In this document: piece after piece, positions 23,635 to 31,313 of the stretch
Layout: each line of letters opens with the position of its first letter
How positions within the stretch are numbered: position 1 is the stretch's first letter
From: Halomonas dongshanensis
GTDB taxonomy: Bacteria; Pseudomonadota; Gammaproteobacteria; Pseudomonadales; Halomonadaceae
Direction of reading: 5' to 3'
DNA length: 40,713 nt
NCBI RefSeq assembly: GCF_024790395.1
Contig: NZ_JAJISC010000011.1
Coordinates: forward strand, 1-40,713
Made by a program: the position numbers and the translations under genes
The notes under the pieces: model-generated
What the model saw: only the letters and a program-made list of their open reading frames with translations
What the model was told of the DNA's origin: nothing
Database searches by the model: none

Positions 23635-24996
23635 GTGGAGAGTTCAGGGCAGAGTCCCGGGCAAAGCCCAGTGGAGAGCCAAAATACCTCGCGCCGCGAG
23701 AGCACAACGGCAGGCGAGGCGACCAACGATACCCAACGCGCCAGCGACTATGTCGCCTTGAGCGTCGAGACGTTGGGCGTACGCCTAGGCGATATCCCCG
23801 CGGTAAGCGAGCGCGTGGGGGGAGATCCGGCCAACTGGCGTATCCGTGAAGTCGGCGACGGCAATTTAAATCTGGTGTTCATCGTCGAAGGCACTCAGGG
23901 TGCGGTCGTGGTCAAGCAGGCGCTGCCCTACGTGCGCATGGTGGGCGAGAGCTGGCGTTTGCCGCTCTACCGCGCTCACTACGAGTACTACGCTTTGGTG
24001 CGTCAGGCGCGCTACGCACCGGGCGTGGCGCCGGAGGTGTTCTACTTCGACAAGCCTCAGGCGCTGATCGTAATGGAGTATCTCTACCCGCACGTCATTT
24101 TGCGCCGCAAGCTAATCAAGGGCGAGCGCGTGGCCGAGCTTGGCGAGACCCTGGGGCGTTTCTGCGCGCAGACGGCCTTTCGCGGCTCGGAGCTTTCGCT
24201 GCCAAGCCCGGAGAAGAAGGCCGATGTCGGGCTCTTCTCGGGCAACGTGGCGATTCCCGCCATTACCGAATCGCTGGTGTTCACCGACCCGTATTACGAC
24301 GCCGAGATGAACCATCACACCCCGGAGCTTTCCGCGGTCGTAGCGCGCCTGCGCGGCAACGTCGCGCTCAAGGCCAAGGCACAGCGGATGCTGATGAAGT
24401 TCACCGCCAACACCGAAACCATGCTTCACGGTGACCTGCATTCGGGCTCGATCATGGCGACCGATGCGAGCGTGCGCATCATCGACCCCGAGTTCTCCCA
24501 GTATGGCCCCATGGCCTTCGATCTCGGCATGGCGGTCGCCAACTTCTTGATGGCCTACTTCAGTCAGCCCGCTCACCGCAGCGCCGACGAGCTTGCGGCT
24601 TACCAGCGCTGGATTTTAGAGGTGATCGCCGCCTGTCTTGATAGCTTCGACGCCGAGTTTCAGCGCCTCTGGCAAACTGAGCGGCGCGGGATTCTCTTTC
24701 CCCAGACGCTGTTCGAAGATCAACAGCATGCCAGCGATGTCGCCTGCCAAGCGCTACTCGATGAGATTCGTGAAGACGCCCTGGCCTACTGTGGAATCGA
24801 GATGCACCGCCGGGTACTGTCGCTGGCGCACAACGCCGATTTCGAGGAGATCATTGACACCGGGCTTCGTGCACGGCTCGAAACGCGCAATCTACTCATG
24901 GGTGAGGCGTTGATCGTCAATGCCGCCGCCTATACCAAGACCACGGCGCTCGTGGCGTTGGCTGAAACGCATAACGCGGGGACGTGCTGGCACTAG
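23635..24996 (+). CDS. mtnK: S-methyl-5-thioribose kinase MtnK
   Basis: 453 residues from the GTG at 23635, chosen because GAGGAG (23623-23628) is six bases upstream and because the frame above it overlaps the oppositely oriented DUF4031 gene. The kinase fold of the choline/aminoglycoside kinase group shows VGDGNLNLVFIVEG (nucleotide loop), VVVKQALPYVR (Lys), the catalytic HGDLHSGSI (His265, Asp267) and IDPEFSQYGPMAFD (metal Asp). It phosphorylates methylthioribose in the methionine salvage pathway. The first 40 residues, rich in Ser, Gln, Glu and Thr, are an extension not present in the usual roughly 400-residue MtnK. No other salvage gene (mtnA etc.) is adjacent. Confidence 0.92.
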   Translation: MESSGQSPGQSPVESQNTSRRESTTAGEATNDTQRASDYVALSVETLGVRLGDIPAVSERVGGDPANWRIREVGDGNLNLVFIVEGTQGAVVVKQALPYVRMVGESWRLPLYRAHYEYYALVRQARYAPGVAPEVFYFDKPQALIVMEYLYPHVILRRKLIKGERVAELGETLGRFCAQTAFRGSELSLPSPEKKADVGLFSGNVAIPAITESLVFTDPYYDAEMNHHTPELSAVVARLRGNVALKAKAQRMLMKFTANTETMLHGDLHSGSIMATDASVRIIDPEFSQYGPMAFDLGMAVANFLMAYFSQPAHRSADELAAYQRWILEVIAACLDSFDAEFQRLWQTERRGILFPQTLFEDQQHASDVACQALLDEIREDALAYCGIEMHRRVLSLAHNADFEEIIDTGLRARLETRNLLMGEALIVNAAAYTKTTALVALAETHNAGTCWH

Positions 24997-24999
24997 ACG

Positions 25000-25527
25000 C
25001 AGAAAGGGGAGGCCAAATGGGCCTCCCCTATACAAGATAAGCAATTCAAGCAACTTATCGATCACCTTCTGAGCCCATGCTCATTGGGCCATCGACCAGC
25101 ATCCCTGCTGCTATTTTTCTTCATGATGGCGCATCGCCCTGAATACGCACCACAGTCAGTAAACGCGTACGGCGTACGTTATTTCCGACCGCCTCGTATT
25201 CAAAACAATAATCCAACCGCGAACTTTTTCTCCCCGGTGAGTTGTTGTTGGCTCCGGGGTGCACGCCTTCACTGCCGTTATTGTTGTTGGGGCGCAGTGC
25301 CTTGCGTACGTCGCGTCCTTATCGTGGGACAGCTTGCTGTCTTGTTGTTGTTCGCCCACTGGTTAGCCATGGCTATCCCAGTGTCAGCAAGCGATGAGAT
25401 CCGGGCCTGTTGTTCTTGTTGGTGCCGTTGTCTCGCTTCGGACCTGTTGTTCTTGTTGTGACCGAAGGGGAGGCGCTTGAATCTTGTTGTTGTTATTGAA
25501 GCCGCCGAGCCCAGCTTGTTCTTCTTG
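25000..25527 (-). ncRNA. crcZ: CrcZ-like regulatory RNA: seven CA-rich Hfq/Crc motifs downstream of cbrB
   Basis: The minus strand below a sigma-54 promoter carries seven CA-rich motifs with AANAANAA cores: 25514-25528 (AAGAAGAACAA), 25483-25498 (AATAACAACAACAAG), 25443-25460 and 25406-25424 (both AACAAGAACAACAGG), 25341-25355, 25275-25291 and 25241-25252. Between them are hairpins: CACTGG/CCAGTG at 25357-25383, a loop holding motif six closed by CACTGC/GCAGTG, and a loop holding motif seven closed by CCCCGG/CCGGGG. In Pseudomonas, CrcZ lies downstream of cbrB, is driven by sigma-54 and CbrB, and sequesters Hfq (with Crc) through five such motifs, lifting catabolite repression. Position, promoter and motifs agree. 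The 5' end is estimated from the promoter; the 3' end is set at the hairpin 25005-25029 but could be as early as about 25230. Short frames through this region are not convincing as protein. Confidence 0.85.
25005..25029. terminator. Perfect 10-bp hairpin between convergent mtnK and the CrcZ-like RNA
   Basis: AGGGGAGGCC (25005-25014) pairs fully with GGCCTCCCCT (25020-25029) around a 5-base loop. Read on the plus strand the tail is ATACAAG, without a U run; read on the minus strand the stem runs into TTTCTG. It can end mtnK transcripts and, better, the RNA coming from the opposite side, so a bidirectional terminator is likely. Confidence 0.65.
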
Positions 25528-25537
25528 CTATAAATAT

Positions 25538-25553
25538 TGCAGAGCGCATGCCA
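25538..25553 (-). promoter_or_regulatory. Sigma-54 (-24/-12) promoter of the CrcZ-like RNA
   Basis: On the minus strand the sequence is TGGCATGCGCTCTGCA. GG and GC are exactly ten bases apart and the elements match TGGCAC-N5-TTGCA with one change in each. Transcription would start about 12 bases below the GC, near 25527, just before the first CA motif. The gene next upstream, cbrB, encodes a sigma-54 activator. Confidence 0.82.
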
Positions 25554-25604
25554 TTTCTTTTTATTCATTTTTAATTCAATTTCTTATGTGTTTTTTGCGA
25601 GCAT

Positions 25605-25680
25605 GGGTACACCCTGGAAAGCCGCTGTGTTACCCATTTTGAGGCATGCACAGGGCAGCGTTGTGTGGGACGGTAACACC
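25605..25680 (-). promoter_or_regulatory. Candidate CbrB binding half-sites upstream of the sigma-54 promoter
   Basis: Three related elements stand 75 to 150 bases upstream of the estimated RNA start: GGGTACACC (25605-25613), GTGTTACCC (25627-25635) and GGTAACACC (25672-25680). The last two contain TGTTAC and GTAACA, the half-site pair I recall as the CbrB consensus in Pseudomonas, though here 39 rather than about 14 bases apart; the first two form an imperfect dyad with 14 bases between. The distance is normal for enhancer sites of NtrC-type activators. The rest of the 25561-25820 gap shows an AT-rich stretch and a weak hairpin after the cbrB stop (about 25804-25829). Confidence 0.55.
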
Positions 25681-25820
25681 GCATTTTGCGCTATGAAGAT
25701 GGATCGTTTTTTACCGTCTGGAGCTATTGGACCATGGTCGCAGCGCTACCGTGTGGGGCGATAGAATGGCAGCTAGGGGCTTTGAAACGAGGCTGAGTTT
25801 TTAGCGCCCCGTACGTTTAT

Positions 25821-27197
25821 TTAGGGGCGGCGGCTGCTCTTCTTGCGTGGAATGCCCAGGCGCTGGCGGCGCTCCCAAAGGCTCTTGCGGCTGATGCCGA
25901 GCTTTTGTGCCAGTTCGGTTTCGCTCATGCTTTCTTGGTGCTCGAGAACGAAGTGTTGAAAGTAGTCCTCCAGCGAGAGGTCGTCTTCATTGAGGCTCTC
26001 GCCGTCGAGGGCTTCTGGCGTAGCGGTGGCGTTGGCCGGGCGCGGGCGAGGCGTGACAGGGCCAAGCCCCAGGTCGTCGGGATGGATCAGATGACCTTCG
26101 GCGAGAATGACGCCGCGCTCCAGCGCGTTTTCCAGCTCGCGCACGTTACCGGGCCAGGGGTAGTCGCGGATATCCTGGCGCGCCGCTCGCGACAGGCGAA
26201 GGCCGGGGCGGTCGTGGCGCTGGCACGCCTTGTCGAGCAGCACGTCGGCGAGCTGGAGTACGTCGTCTTCGCGCTCGCGCAGCGGCGGCAGCTCGATCTG
26301 CATGACGTTGAGGCGGTAGTAGAGGTCGAGACGAAAGTCGCCGCTTTTCGACAGTGCCCGCAGGTCGCGGTGGGTAGCGGCAATCAGGCGGACGTTGACG
26401 TGGCGAGTCTCGACCGAGCCGATCTTACGGATTTCCCCCTCCTGCAATACGCGTAGCAAACGCGCCTGGGCGTCTAACGGCAGCTCGCCGATCTCATCGA
26501 GAAACAGCGTACCCCCATCGGCGGCCTCCACTAGGCCCGTACGCGCGGCGCTGGCGCCGGTGAAGGCGCCTTTTTCGTGGCCAAAGAGTTCGGATTCGAT
26601 CAGTGTTTCGGGGATGGCCGCGCAGTTGACGCAGATTAGCGGTGCATCGACACGCTTGCTCTGCTGATGAATGGCGCGCGCCACGAGCTCCTTGCCGGTG
26701 CCCGACTCGCCCTGGATCAGCACGGTGACGTCGGCCGGGGCGGTCTTGCGAATGCGGGTGTAGACCACCTGCATGGCGTGGCAGTCGCCGATCATCGTCG
26801 GGCGACGCTCGCCGCCCACGGTGATCTCCGGCGGCTCGGCGTGCTGTACGGATTGCTGATGCAGGATGCGCTCGACCGTCTCCAGCAGCTCGGCGTGATC
26901 GAAGGGTTTGGCCACGTAGTCGACCGCACCCTGCTTGAGCGCATCGACCGCCGAACGCATGCTGGCGTAGCTGGTCATGATCAGAACGGGCACGGGGGCC
27001 CCTGCCTGGATGAGTGCAGTACCCGGCTCGCCGGGCAGGCGCAGGTCGCTGATGATGAGATCGAAAGCGGCGAGCTCTAAGGGCGCGCAGGCCTCGACAC
27101 TCGCCGCCTCCTCGACCTGATAATCGTGCCGCTCCAGCAAACGCTTCAGCGCGCTGCGGATGATGGCTTCGTCTTCAACGATGAGAATCCTGGGCAT
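25821..27197 (-). CDS. cbrB: Sigma-54-dependent response regulator CbrB
   Basis: 458 residues from the ATG at 27197 (an ATG five codons earlier, at 27212, is also possible; neither has a clear ribosome binding site, but CbrB proteins start MPxILIVEDE). Receiver with Asp51 (LIISDLRLP) and Lys97; AAA+ domain with Walker A GESGTGKE (163-170) and the sigma-54 contact loop GAFTGA (210-215); Fis-type helix-turn-helix at the end (ETELAQKLGISRKSLWERRQ). Phosphorylated by CbrA, it turns on sigma-54 promoters for use of secondary carbon and nitrogen sources and, in Pseudomonas, crcZ. It overlaps cbrA by about 23 bases and is followed by the CrcZ-like RNA, as in Pseudomonas. Confidence 0.93.
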   Translation of the reverse strand: MPRILIVEDEAIIRSALKRLLERHDYQVEEAASVEACAPLELAAFDLIISDLRLPGEPGTALIQAGAPVPVLIMTSYASMRSAVDALKQGAVDYVAKPFDHAELLETVERILHQQSVQHAEPPEITVGGERRPTMIGDCHAMQVVYTRIRKTAPADVTVLIQGESGTGKELVARAIHQQSKRVDAPLICVNCAAIPETLIESELFGHEKGAFTGASAARTGLVEAADGGTLFLDEIGELPLDAQARLLRVLQEGEIRKIGSVETRHVNVRLIAATHRDLRALSKSGDFRLDLYYRLNVMQIELPPLREREDDVLQLADVLLDKACQRHDRPGLRLSRAARQDIRDYPWPGNVRELENALERGVILAEGHLIHPDDLGLGPVTPRPRPANATATPEALDGESLNEDDLSLEDYFQHFVLEHQESMSETELAQKLGISRKSLWERRQRLGIPRKKSSRRP

Positions 27198-30120
27198 GGG
27201 CGTTCGAGGCATCCTGTTGATGACACGGCAGCCATAGCGTCATGGCGGTGCCGCAGGGCGTGTCCGGCGGTGGCGAAGCCACCTCGATCTTACCTTGGTG
27301 TTCGGCGACGATCTGATAGGCCAGCGAGAGGCCAAGCCCAGTGCCTTCGCCGGGCGCCTTGGTGGTGACGAAGGGCTCGAAAAGATGCTCGCGCACGTCG
27401 GCTGCGATGCCGCGTCCGGTGTCGGTCACTCGCCACCAGGCCTGATGCTCCCCAGTGCCAGCGCTGATCACGATCTCATCACCGGCGCTACAGGCGTCGC
27501 GAGCGTTGCTTAGAAGGTTGACCATGACCTGGGTGAGCCGCTGGCCGTCGCCACGCACGATGATCCCTTCGGGACAGGTGTTGATCAGCGTCACATCCTC
27601 GCCCGAGCGGGCCAGGTTAATCAAGTGCAGCGCTTCGGCGCTGATCAACGCCAAATCCACCGGGGCATCGAGCACGGCGCTAGGCAGACCGCCGTGGGCA
27701 AAGCCCACTAGCGAGTTGACGATGCGGGTGACGCGCTGAGTAAGCTGCTGGATCTGATCGGCCGTTTCCAAAAGCGCCGGGTCTTCGGTGTCGTAGCGCA
27801 GGTTCTGGGCCAGCGACGAGATACCGGTGATGGGGTTGCCGATCTCATGCGCGACACCGGCGGCGAGCTGGCCGATGGACGCCAGGCGCGCTGCGTGCGC
27901 AAGCTCCTCTTCCAGCCATTTCATTTCGGTGTGATCCTCGACCAGGATGACGCTGCCGCCCCGACTGTCGTGGCCATCCAATACGGCTTTGTGCAGGGTG
28001 AGGAAATAGTCGCGCCCGTGCAGAGTCACCGCCTGCTTGTAGAGCGGCGCCTGGGTGGCGCCGAGCACGCGGGCTAGAAGCGTCGGCCAGGGGGCAGGCA
28101 GGTTGTCGTAGCGCGAGCCGATGACGCTGTCGCCGCCAATGCCGGAAAGCTGCGACAGCGCCTGGTTCCACATCACGACCTCGTCGTCATCGCCCACCAC
28201 GCACAGGCCCAGCGGCAAGTGCGCCAGAGTTTGACGATGGTGGCGGCGCAGCCCATCGAGCTCGCGGGCAAGGCCGGTCAGGCGCGAGCGGTAGGCCTCC
28301 AGGCGGCTCTCGACGAAGTGGATGTCGTCGGTGGCCGGGGCGTCGTCGTGGCGGTAGGGCAGGTAGCGGTCGACGATGTCGCGGGCAACCGATGGGCCCA
28401 TCAGCCCCGAAAGGTTGGCTTGAAGGCGGTCGCGCAGGCGGCGCAGGGCGTAGGGGCGCCGCTCTTCTGGCTGCAGGCGCAGCGCCTTCATCGCCCGAGC
28501 GACCTCGCGGGTGGCGGCTTCGTCGCCAATGGCCTGGGCCAAGTGCGGGGTGAAGTCGGCGGCGGTCGCCGCCTCCAGCGGTAGCCGCTTGGAGCGAATC
28601 ACCGCATCCACCGAACAGGCCTCGGCGGCCGAGCGCTCGCCTTCGGAGGTGCGCGTAAACAGCGAAATGACGATCAGGAGCAGAATGTTGACGGCCAGTG
28701 AGAGCAGTGCCGTGTGGTACCACAGCGGTGAATCGGGGGGTAAGAATAGCGCATAGGGCAGCGGCGGCAGCGTTACGCCGGTAACCAGCGGTAGCCACAG
28801 CCCCCAGAGCCAGATGATCGCGCCGCCAAGCAAACCCACGACCACGCCCGTGCGGTTGGCGCCCGGCCAGTAGAGCAGGGCTAGCATGCCGGGTAGGCAC
28901 TGGGCGATACCCACGAACGCGGTCAGCCCCAAATCGGTGAGCACGGCGCTATGTTTGAGCCACTGATCGAACAGCCAGCCGCTCACGACCACGGCGACGA
29001 TCAACCCCCGGCGTAGCCACAGCAGCCAACCATAAAGATCGCTATGGGCCTCGGGTGGGCGCGCCACCAGGACGATGTGGTTGAGCACCATGCCCGACAG
29101 CGCAAGCGCAATGACGATCATGGTGCTGCTGGCGGCTGCCAAGCCGCCAATAAAGGCAATGGCACCGATCCACCAGTGGGTATCGATGAAATAGGCGGCG
29201 TAGGCCGCCAGCGGCACGTCGCCCTGGCTCGCCTGGGCCGCCCACCAGATCAAGGGTACCGGCAGCGCCATCAGCAGCAGAAACAGCGGCAGCGTCCAGC
29301 TCGCTTGGAGCAGGGTGTGGCGCGACAGGTTTTCGGCGAAGGTGATATGAAACAGGTGCGGCATCAAAAAGGCGGCGGCGAAAAAAAGCAGCAAAAGCGT
29401 GCGCCAGTGCGCCGGGTCGAGCTTGGTGGTCGCTACCTGGGCGGCGAGCCCCGGCCCTTCGAGCCACTGCTGTAACGATGCCGGGCCATCGAAGACGAGC
29501 CACAGCGCAAGCCCACCAAGCGCCAGCATCGCCGCGAGCTTGACCACGGACTCGACGGCGAGCGTACTGAGCAGCACGTCGGGCTGCGCGCGGGCGTGGG
29601 CGTGGCGCGTGCCGAAGAGAATGGCAAAGGCGGCAATGGGCGCGCAGAACACGAGTGCTACGCTGCTACCCGCTTGGCCTTGGGTGAGCAGGCTGACCGC
29701 GCCACCGAGGGTCTGTACCTGAATGCCGAGCAGCGGCAGCACCGCCAGGGCGCTGATCAGCGTAACCAACGTGCCCGCCCAGCGCGAGCGAAAGCGAAAG
29801 GCGAAGAGGTCGGCTAGCGAAGAGAGCTGATAGGTGCGGGTGATGCGCTGAATAGGCACCAATAGCACCGGAGCGAGTAAGAACGCGCCAGCCGCACCCA
29901 GATAGTAGGCGAGATAGCCAAACCCCGCTTCGGCAGCGAATTCGAGGCTGCCATAGAGCGCCCAAGCGCTCGCATAGACCCCGAGTGCCAGGGTGTAGAC
30001 GATAGGGTGGCGCAGTACGCGAATGGACACTTTGCCCCGCTCGACCGCGCTAGCGCAGAGAAACAAGAGCCCTAGATAGCCGCCGCCCAAGAGCAGTACG
30101 CCGAGAAGTTCAACGCTCAT
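27175..30120 (-). CDS. cbrA: Sensor histidine kinase CbrA with SLC5-type transporter domain
   Basis: 981 residues, nearly the length of Pseudomonas CbrA. The N-terminal half (about 1-500) has some 13 membrane segments of the sodium/solute symporter (SLC5) fold, including YLAYYLGAAGAFLLAP; a STAC-type linker region and a PAS domain (LGLCVVGDDDEVVMWNQAL) follow; then HisKA with phospho-acceptor His in VAHEIGNPITG and an HATPase domain (N-box NLLSNARDAC, G-box DTGRGIA, GTGLGLSLAYQI). In Pseudomonas it transports histidine and senses carbon/nitrogen status. There is no receiver. The start at 30120 has AGGAAG upstream and lies inside the end of the small membrane protein gene (11-base overlap). 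Confidence 0.93.
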   Translation of the reverse strand: MSVELLGVLLLGGGYLGLLFLCASAVERGKVSIRVLRHPIVYTLALGVYASAWALYGSLEFAAEAGFGYLAYYLGAAGAFLLAPVLLVPIQRITRTYQLSSLADLFAFRFRSRWAGTLVTLISALAVLPLLGIQVQTLGGAVSLLTQGQAGSSVALVFCAPIAAFAILFGTRHAHARAQPDVLLSTLAVESVVKLAAMLALGGLALWLVFDGPASLQQWLEGPGLAAQVATTKLDPAHWRTLLLLFFAAAFLMPHLFHITFAENLSRHTLLQASWTLPLFLLLMALPVPLIWWAAQASQGDVPLAAYAAYFIDTHWWIGAIAFIGGLAAASSTMIVIALALSGMVLNHIVLVARPPEAHSDLYGWLLWLRRGLIVAVVVSGWLFDQWLKHSAVLTDLGLTAFVGIAQCLPGMLALLYWPGANRTGVVVGLLGGAIIWLWGLWLPLVTGVTLPPLPYALFLPPDSPLWYHTALLSLAVNILLLIVISLFTRTSEGERSAAEACSVDAVIRSKRLPLEAATAADFTPHLAQAIGDEAATREVARAMKALRLQPEERRPYALRRLRDRLQANLSGLMGPSVARDIVDRYLPYRHDDAPATDDIHFVESRLEAYRSRLTGLARELDGLRRHHRQTLAHLPLGLCVVGDDDEVVMWNQALSQLSGIGGDSVIGSRYDNLPAPWPTLLARVLGATQAPLYKQAVTLHGRDYFLTLHKAVLDGHDSRGGSVILVEDHTEMKWLEEELAHAARLASIGQLAAGVAHEIGNPITGISSLAQNLRYDTEDPALLETADQIQQLTQRVTRIVNSLVGFAHGGLPSAVLDAPVDLALISAEALHLINLARSGEDVTLINTCPEGIIVRGDGQRLTQVMVNLLSNARDACSAGDEIVISAGTGEHQAWWRVTDTGRGIAADVREHLFEPFVTTKAPGEGTGLGLSLAYQIVAEHQGKIEVASPPPDTPCGTAMTLWLPCHQQDASNAHAQDSHR

Positions 30121-30286
30121 CGAGCTTCCTTTTCTGTTCCAGCCACAGGGTAAGGGCGATGAGCCCACCCCAGATGACGAAAGGGCGGTACCAGGCCGCG
30201 CTGGGGTCACCCCAGCCGCTCATCAATAGCGGCGAGAGCAGGTAGCCCCCAAATACCAGAAACAGCATCAAGCGGTAGACGTACAT
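30110..30286 (-). CDS. Small membrane protein between gluQ and cbrA (PA4724.1-like)
   Basis: 58 residues, with AAAGGAG seven bases ahead of the ATG at 30286. Two hydrophobic segments (about 6-22 and 35-49) are joined by a short polar loop, GWGDPSAAWYRP, and the end is charged (LEQKRKLDER). Its last codons overlap the cbrA start by 11 bases, so it is translationally coupled to cbrA. In P. aeruginosa an unnamed small gene (PA4724.1) sits in the same place between the gluQ homologue and cbrA, so this is a conserved accessory of the locus rather than a chance frame. A helper in CbrA insertion or sensing is inference. Confidence 0.85.
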   Translation of the reverse strand: MYVYRLMLFLVFGGYLLSPLLMSGWGDPSAAWYRPFVIWGGLIALTLWLEQKRKLDER

Positions 30287-30314
30287 CGCGGATCTCCTTT
30301 CGCCTCCCTTGGCT

Positions 30315-31232
30315 TCAGCTCTCTTCTTCGAGCGCGCGTTCCATGCGCGCTACGAGTTTGGCGGCGTCCCATTGCTCGATCGCCCAGGCGAGCTGGGTTT
30401 TGGGGGGCTCGGCTGCAAGCGCTTTGGGCGGCGCCTGGTCGAGCGCGACCAGGGCGCGATAAAGTTCGCGACGAACGCCCTCGGCGTCCTCGGCAAGCGG
30501 TGGCGCCAGGTTCTGCTTGGAGAGTTTCTGCCCGCTGGCGGTGACGATCAAGGGCAGATGAAGATAACGCGGGTGTAAGGCGCCCAGGGCCGTTTGAAGC
30601 TGCAGTTGCCAGGGCGTGTTGTCGAGCAGGTCGGCGCCGCGTACCACGTCGGTAATGCCCTGCTCGGCGTCGTCTACCACCACCGCTAGTTGGTAGGCCC
30701 AGAGGCCCTCTTTGCGCTTGAGCACGACGTCACCGAGGGTGGCGGGATCAAAGGTGGTGAGCCCGAAGAGGCGGTCGTCCCAGCTTACCGGGCGGGGGCC
30801 GAGGTCGCTGCGCAGTCGCCAGGCGACGGGCTTGCCGGGCTCGCGTAGGCCGCTGCGGCACCAACCAGGATAGATGGGGGAGTCGGCCCACTGCTTGCGC
30901 GAACAGCTGCAGGGGTAAGCAAGCCCTTCAGCCACGAGGCGTTCCAACGCGTGTTGGTAGGCGTCGTTGCGCTGCGACTGCCAGCTAACCTCGCCATCCC
31001 AGGTGAGGCCGAAACGTTCGAGCTGGGTCAGAATGAGAGCGTCGGCGCCCGGCGGGCAGCGCGGTGGATCGATGTCTTCGATGCGCACGCCCCAGTGCCC
31101 CTGCTGGGCGCGGGCGTCCAGGTAGCTGCCCAGCGCCGCTACCAGCGAGCCGAAGTGCAGCGGGCCGGAGGGGGTGGGCGCGAAGCGGCCGCGATAGAGG
31201 CGGTGCTTAGCAGCGGGCGGGATGGTCGGCAT
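30315..31232 (-). CDS. gluQ: Glutamyl-Q tRNA(Asp) synthetase GluQ (YadB)
   Basis: 305 residues. It is the catalytic half of a glutamyl-tRNA synthetase without the anticodon-binding domain: the HIGH-like motif is TPSGPLHFGSL, the KMSKS-like motif SGQKLSKQN, and a zinc site is formed by CSCSRKQW with YPGWCR. It attaches glutamate to the queuosine base of tRNA(Asp). The ATG at 31232 has AAGGA seven bases upstream; the longer frame runs into the dksA terminator and is rejected. The place directly after dksA is widely conserved in gammaproteobacteria. Confidence 0.93.
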   Translation of the reverse strand: MPTIPPAAKHRLYRGRFAPTPSGPLHFGSLVAALGSYLDARAQQGHWGVRIEDIDPPRCPPGADALILTQLERFGLTWDGEVSWQSQRNDAYQHALERLVAEGLAYPCSCSRKQWADSPIYPGWCRSGLREPGKPVAWRLRSDLGPRPVSWDDRLFGLTTFDPATLGDVVLKRKEGLWAYQLAVVVDDAEQGITDVVRGADLLDNTPWQLQLQTALGALHPRYLHLPLIVTASGQKLSKQNLAPPLAEDAEGVRRELYRALVALDQAPPKALAAEPPKTQLAWAIEQWDAAKLVARMERALEEES

Positions 31233-31257
31233 GGAAAGTCCTTGGCGGCGAAACGAA

Positions 31258-31281
31258 AACGGGCACCTTGGGGTGCCCGTT
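31258..31281 (-). terminator. dksA terminator
   Basis: AACGGGCACC (31272-31281 read on the minus strand) pairs with GGTGCCCGTT (31258-31267) around a 4-base loop and runs into TTCGTTT, a U-rich tail. It lies between dksA and gluQ and probably attenuates transcription into gluQ. Confidence 0.8.
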
Positions 31282-31313
31282 ACGGAAGCGGTCATGCGGT
31301 GGGCGCCAAGGGC

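Noticed and set aside
25084..25461. Plus-strand frame rich in Cys, Leu and Val with TTG repeats
   Set aside because: Antisense image of the CA motifs; no ribosome binding site and unlike any family.
25236..25528. CRISPR-like or microsatellite array of TTGTTG units
   Set aside because: Units are short, of variable length and irregularly spaced, with no constant repeat and spacer lengths; they fit Hfq/Crc motifs.
25278..25568. Minus-strand frame of 96 codons rich in Gln, Asn and Thr
   Set aside because: It runs through five CA motifs, which produce the Gln/Asn runs, starts upstream of the sigma-54 promoter and has no ribosome binding site. The RNA explanation accounts for the pattern.
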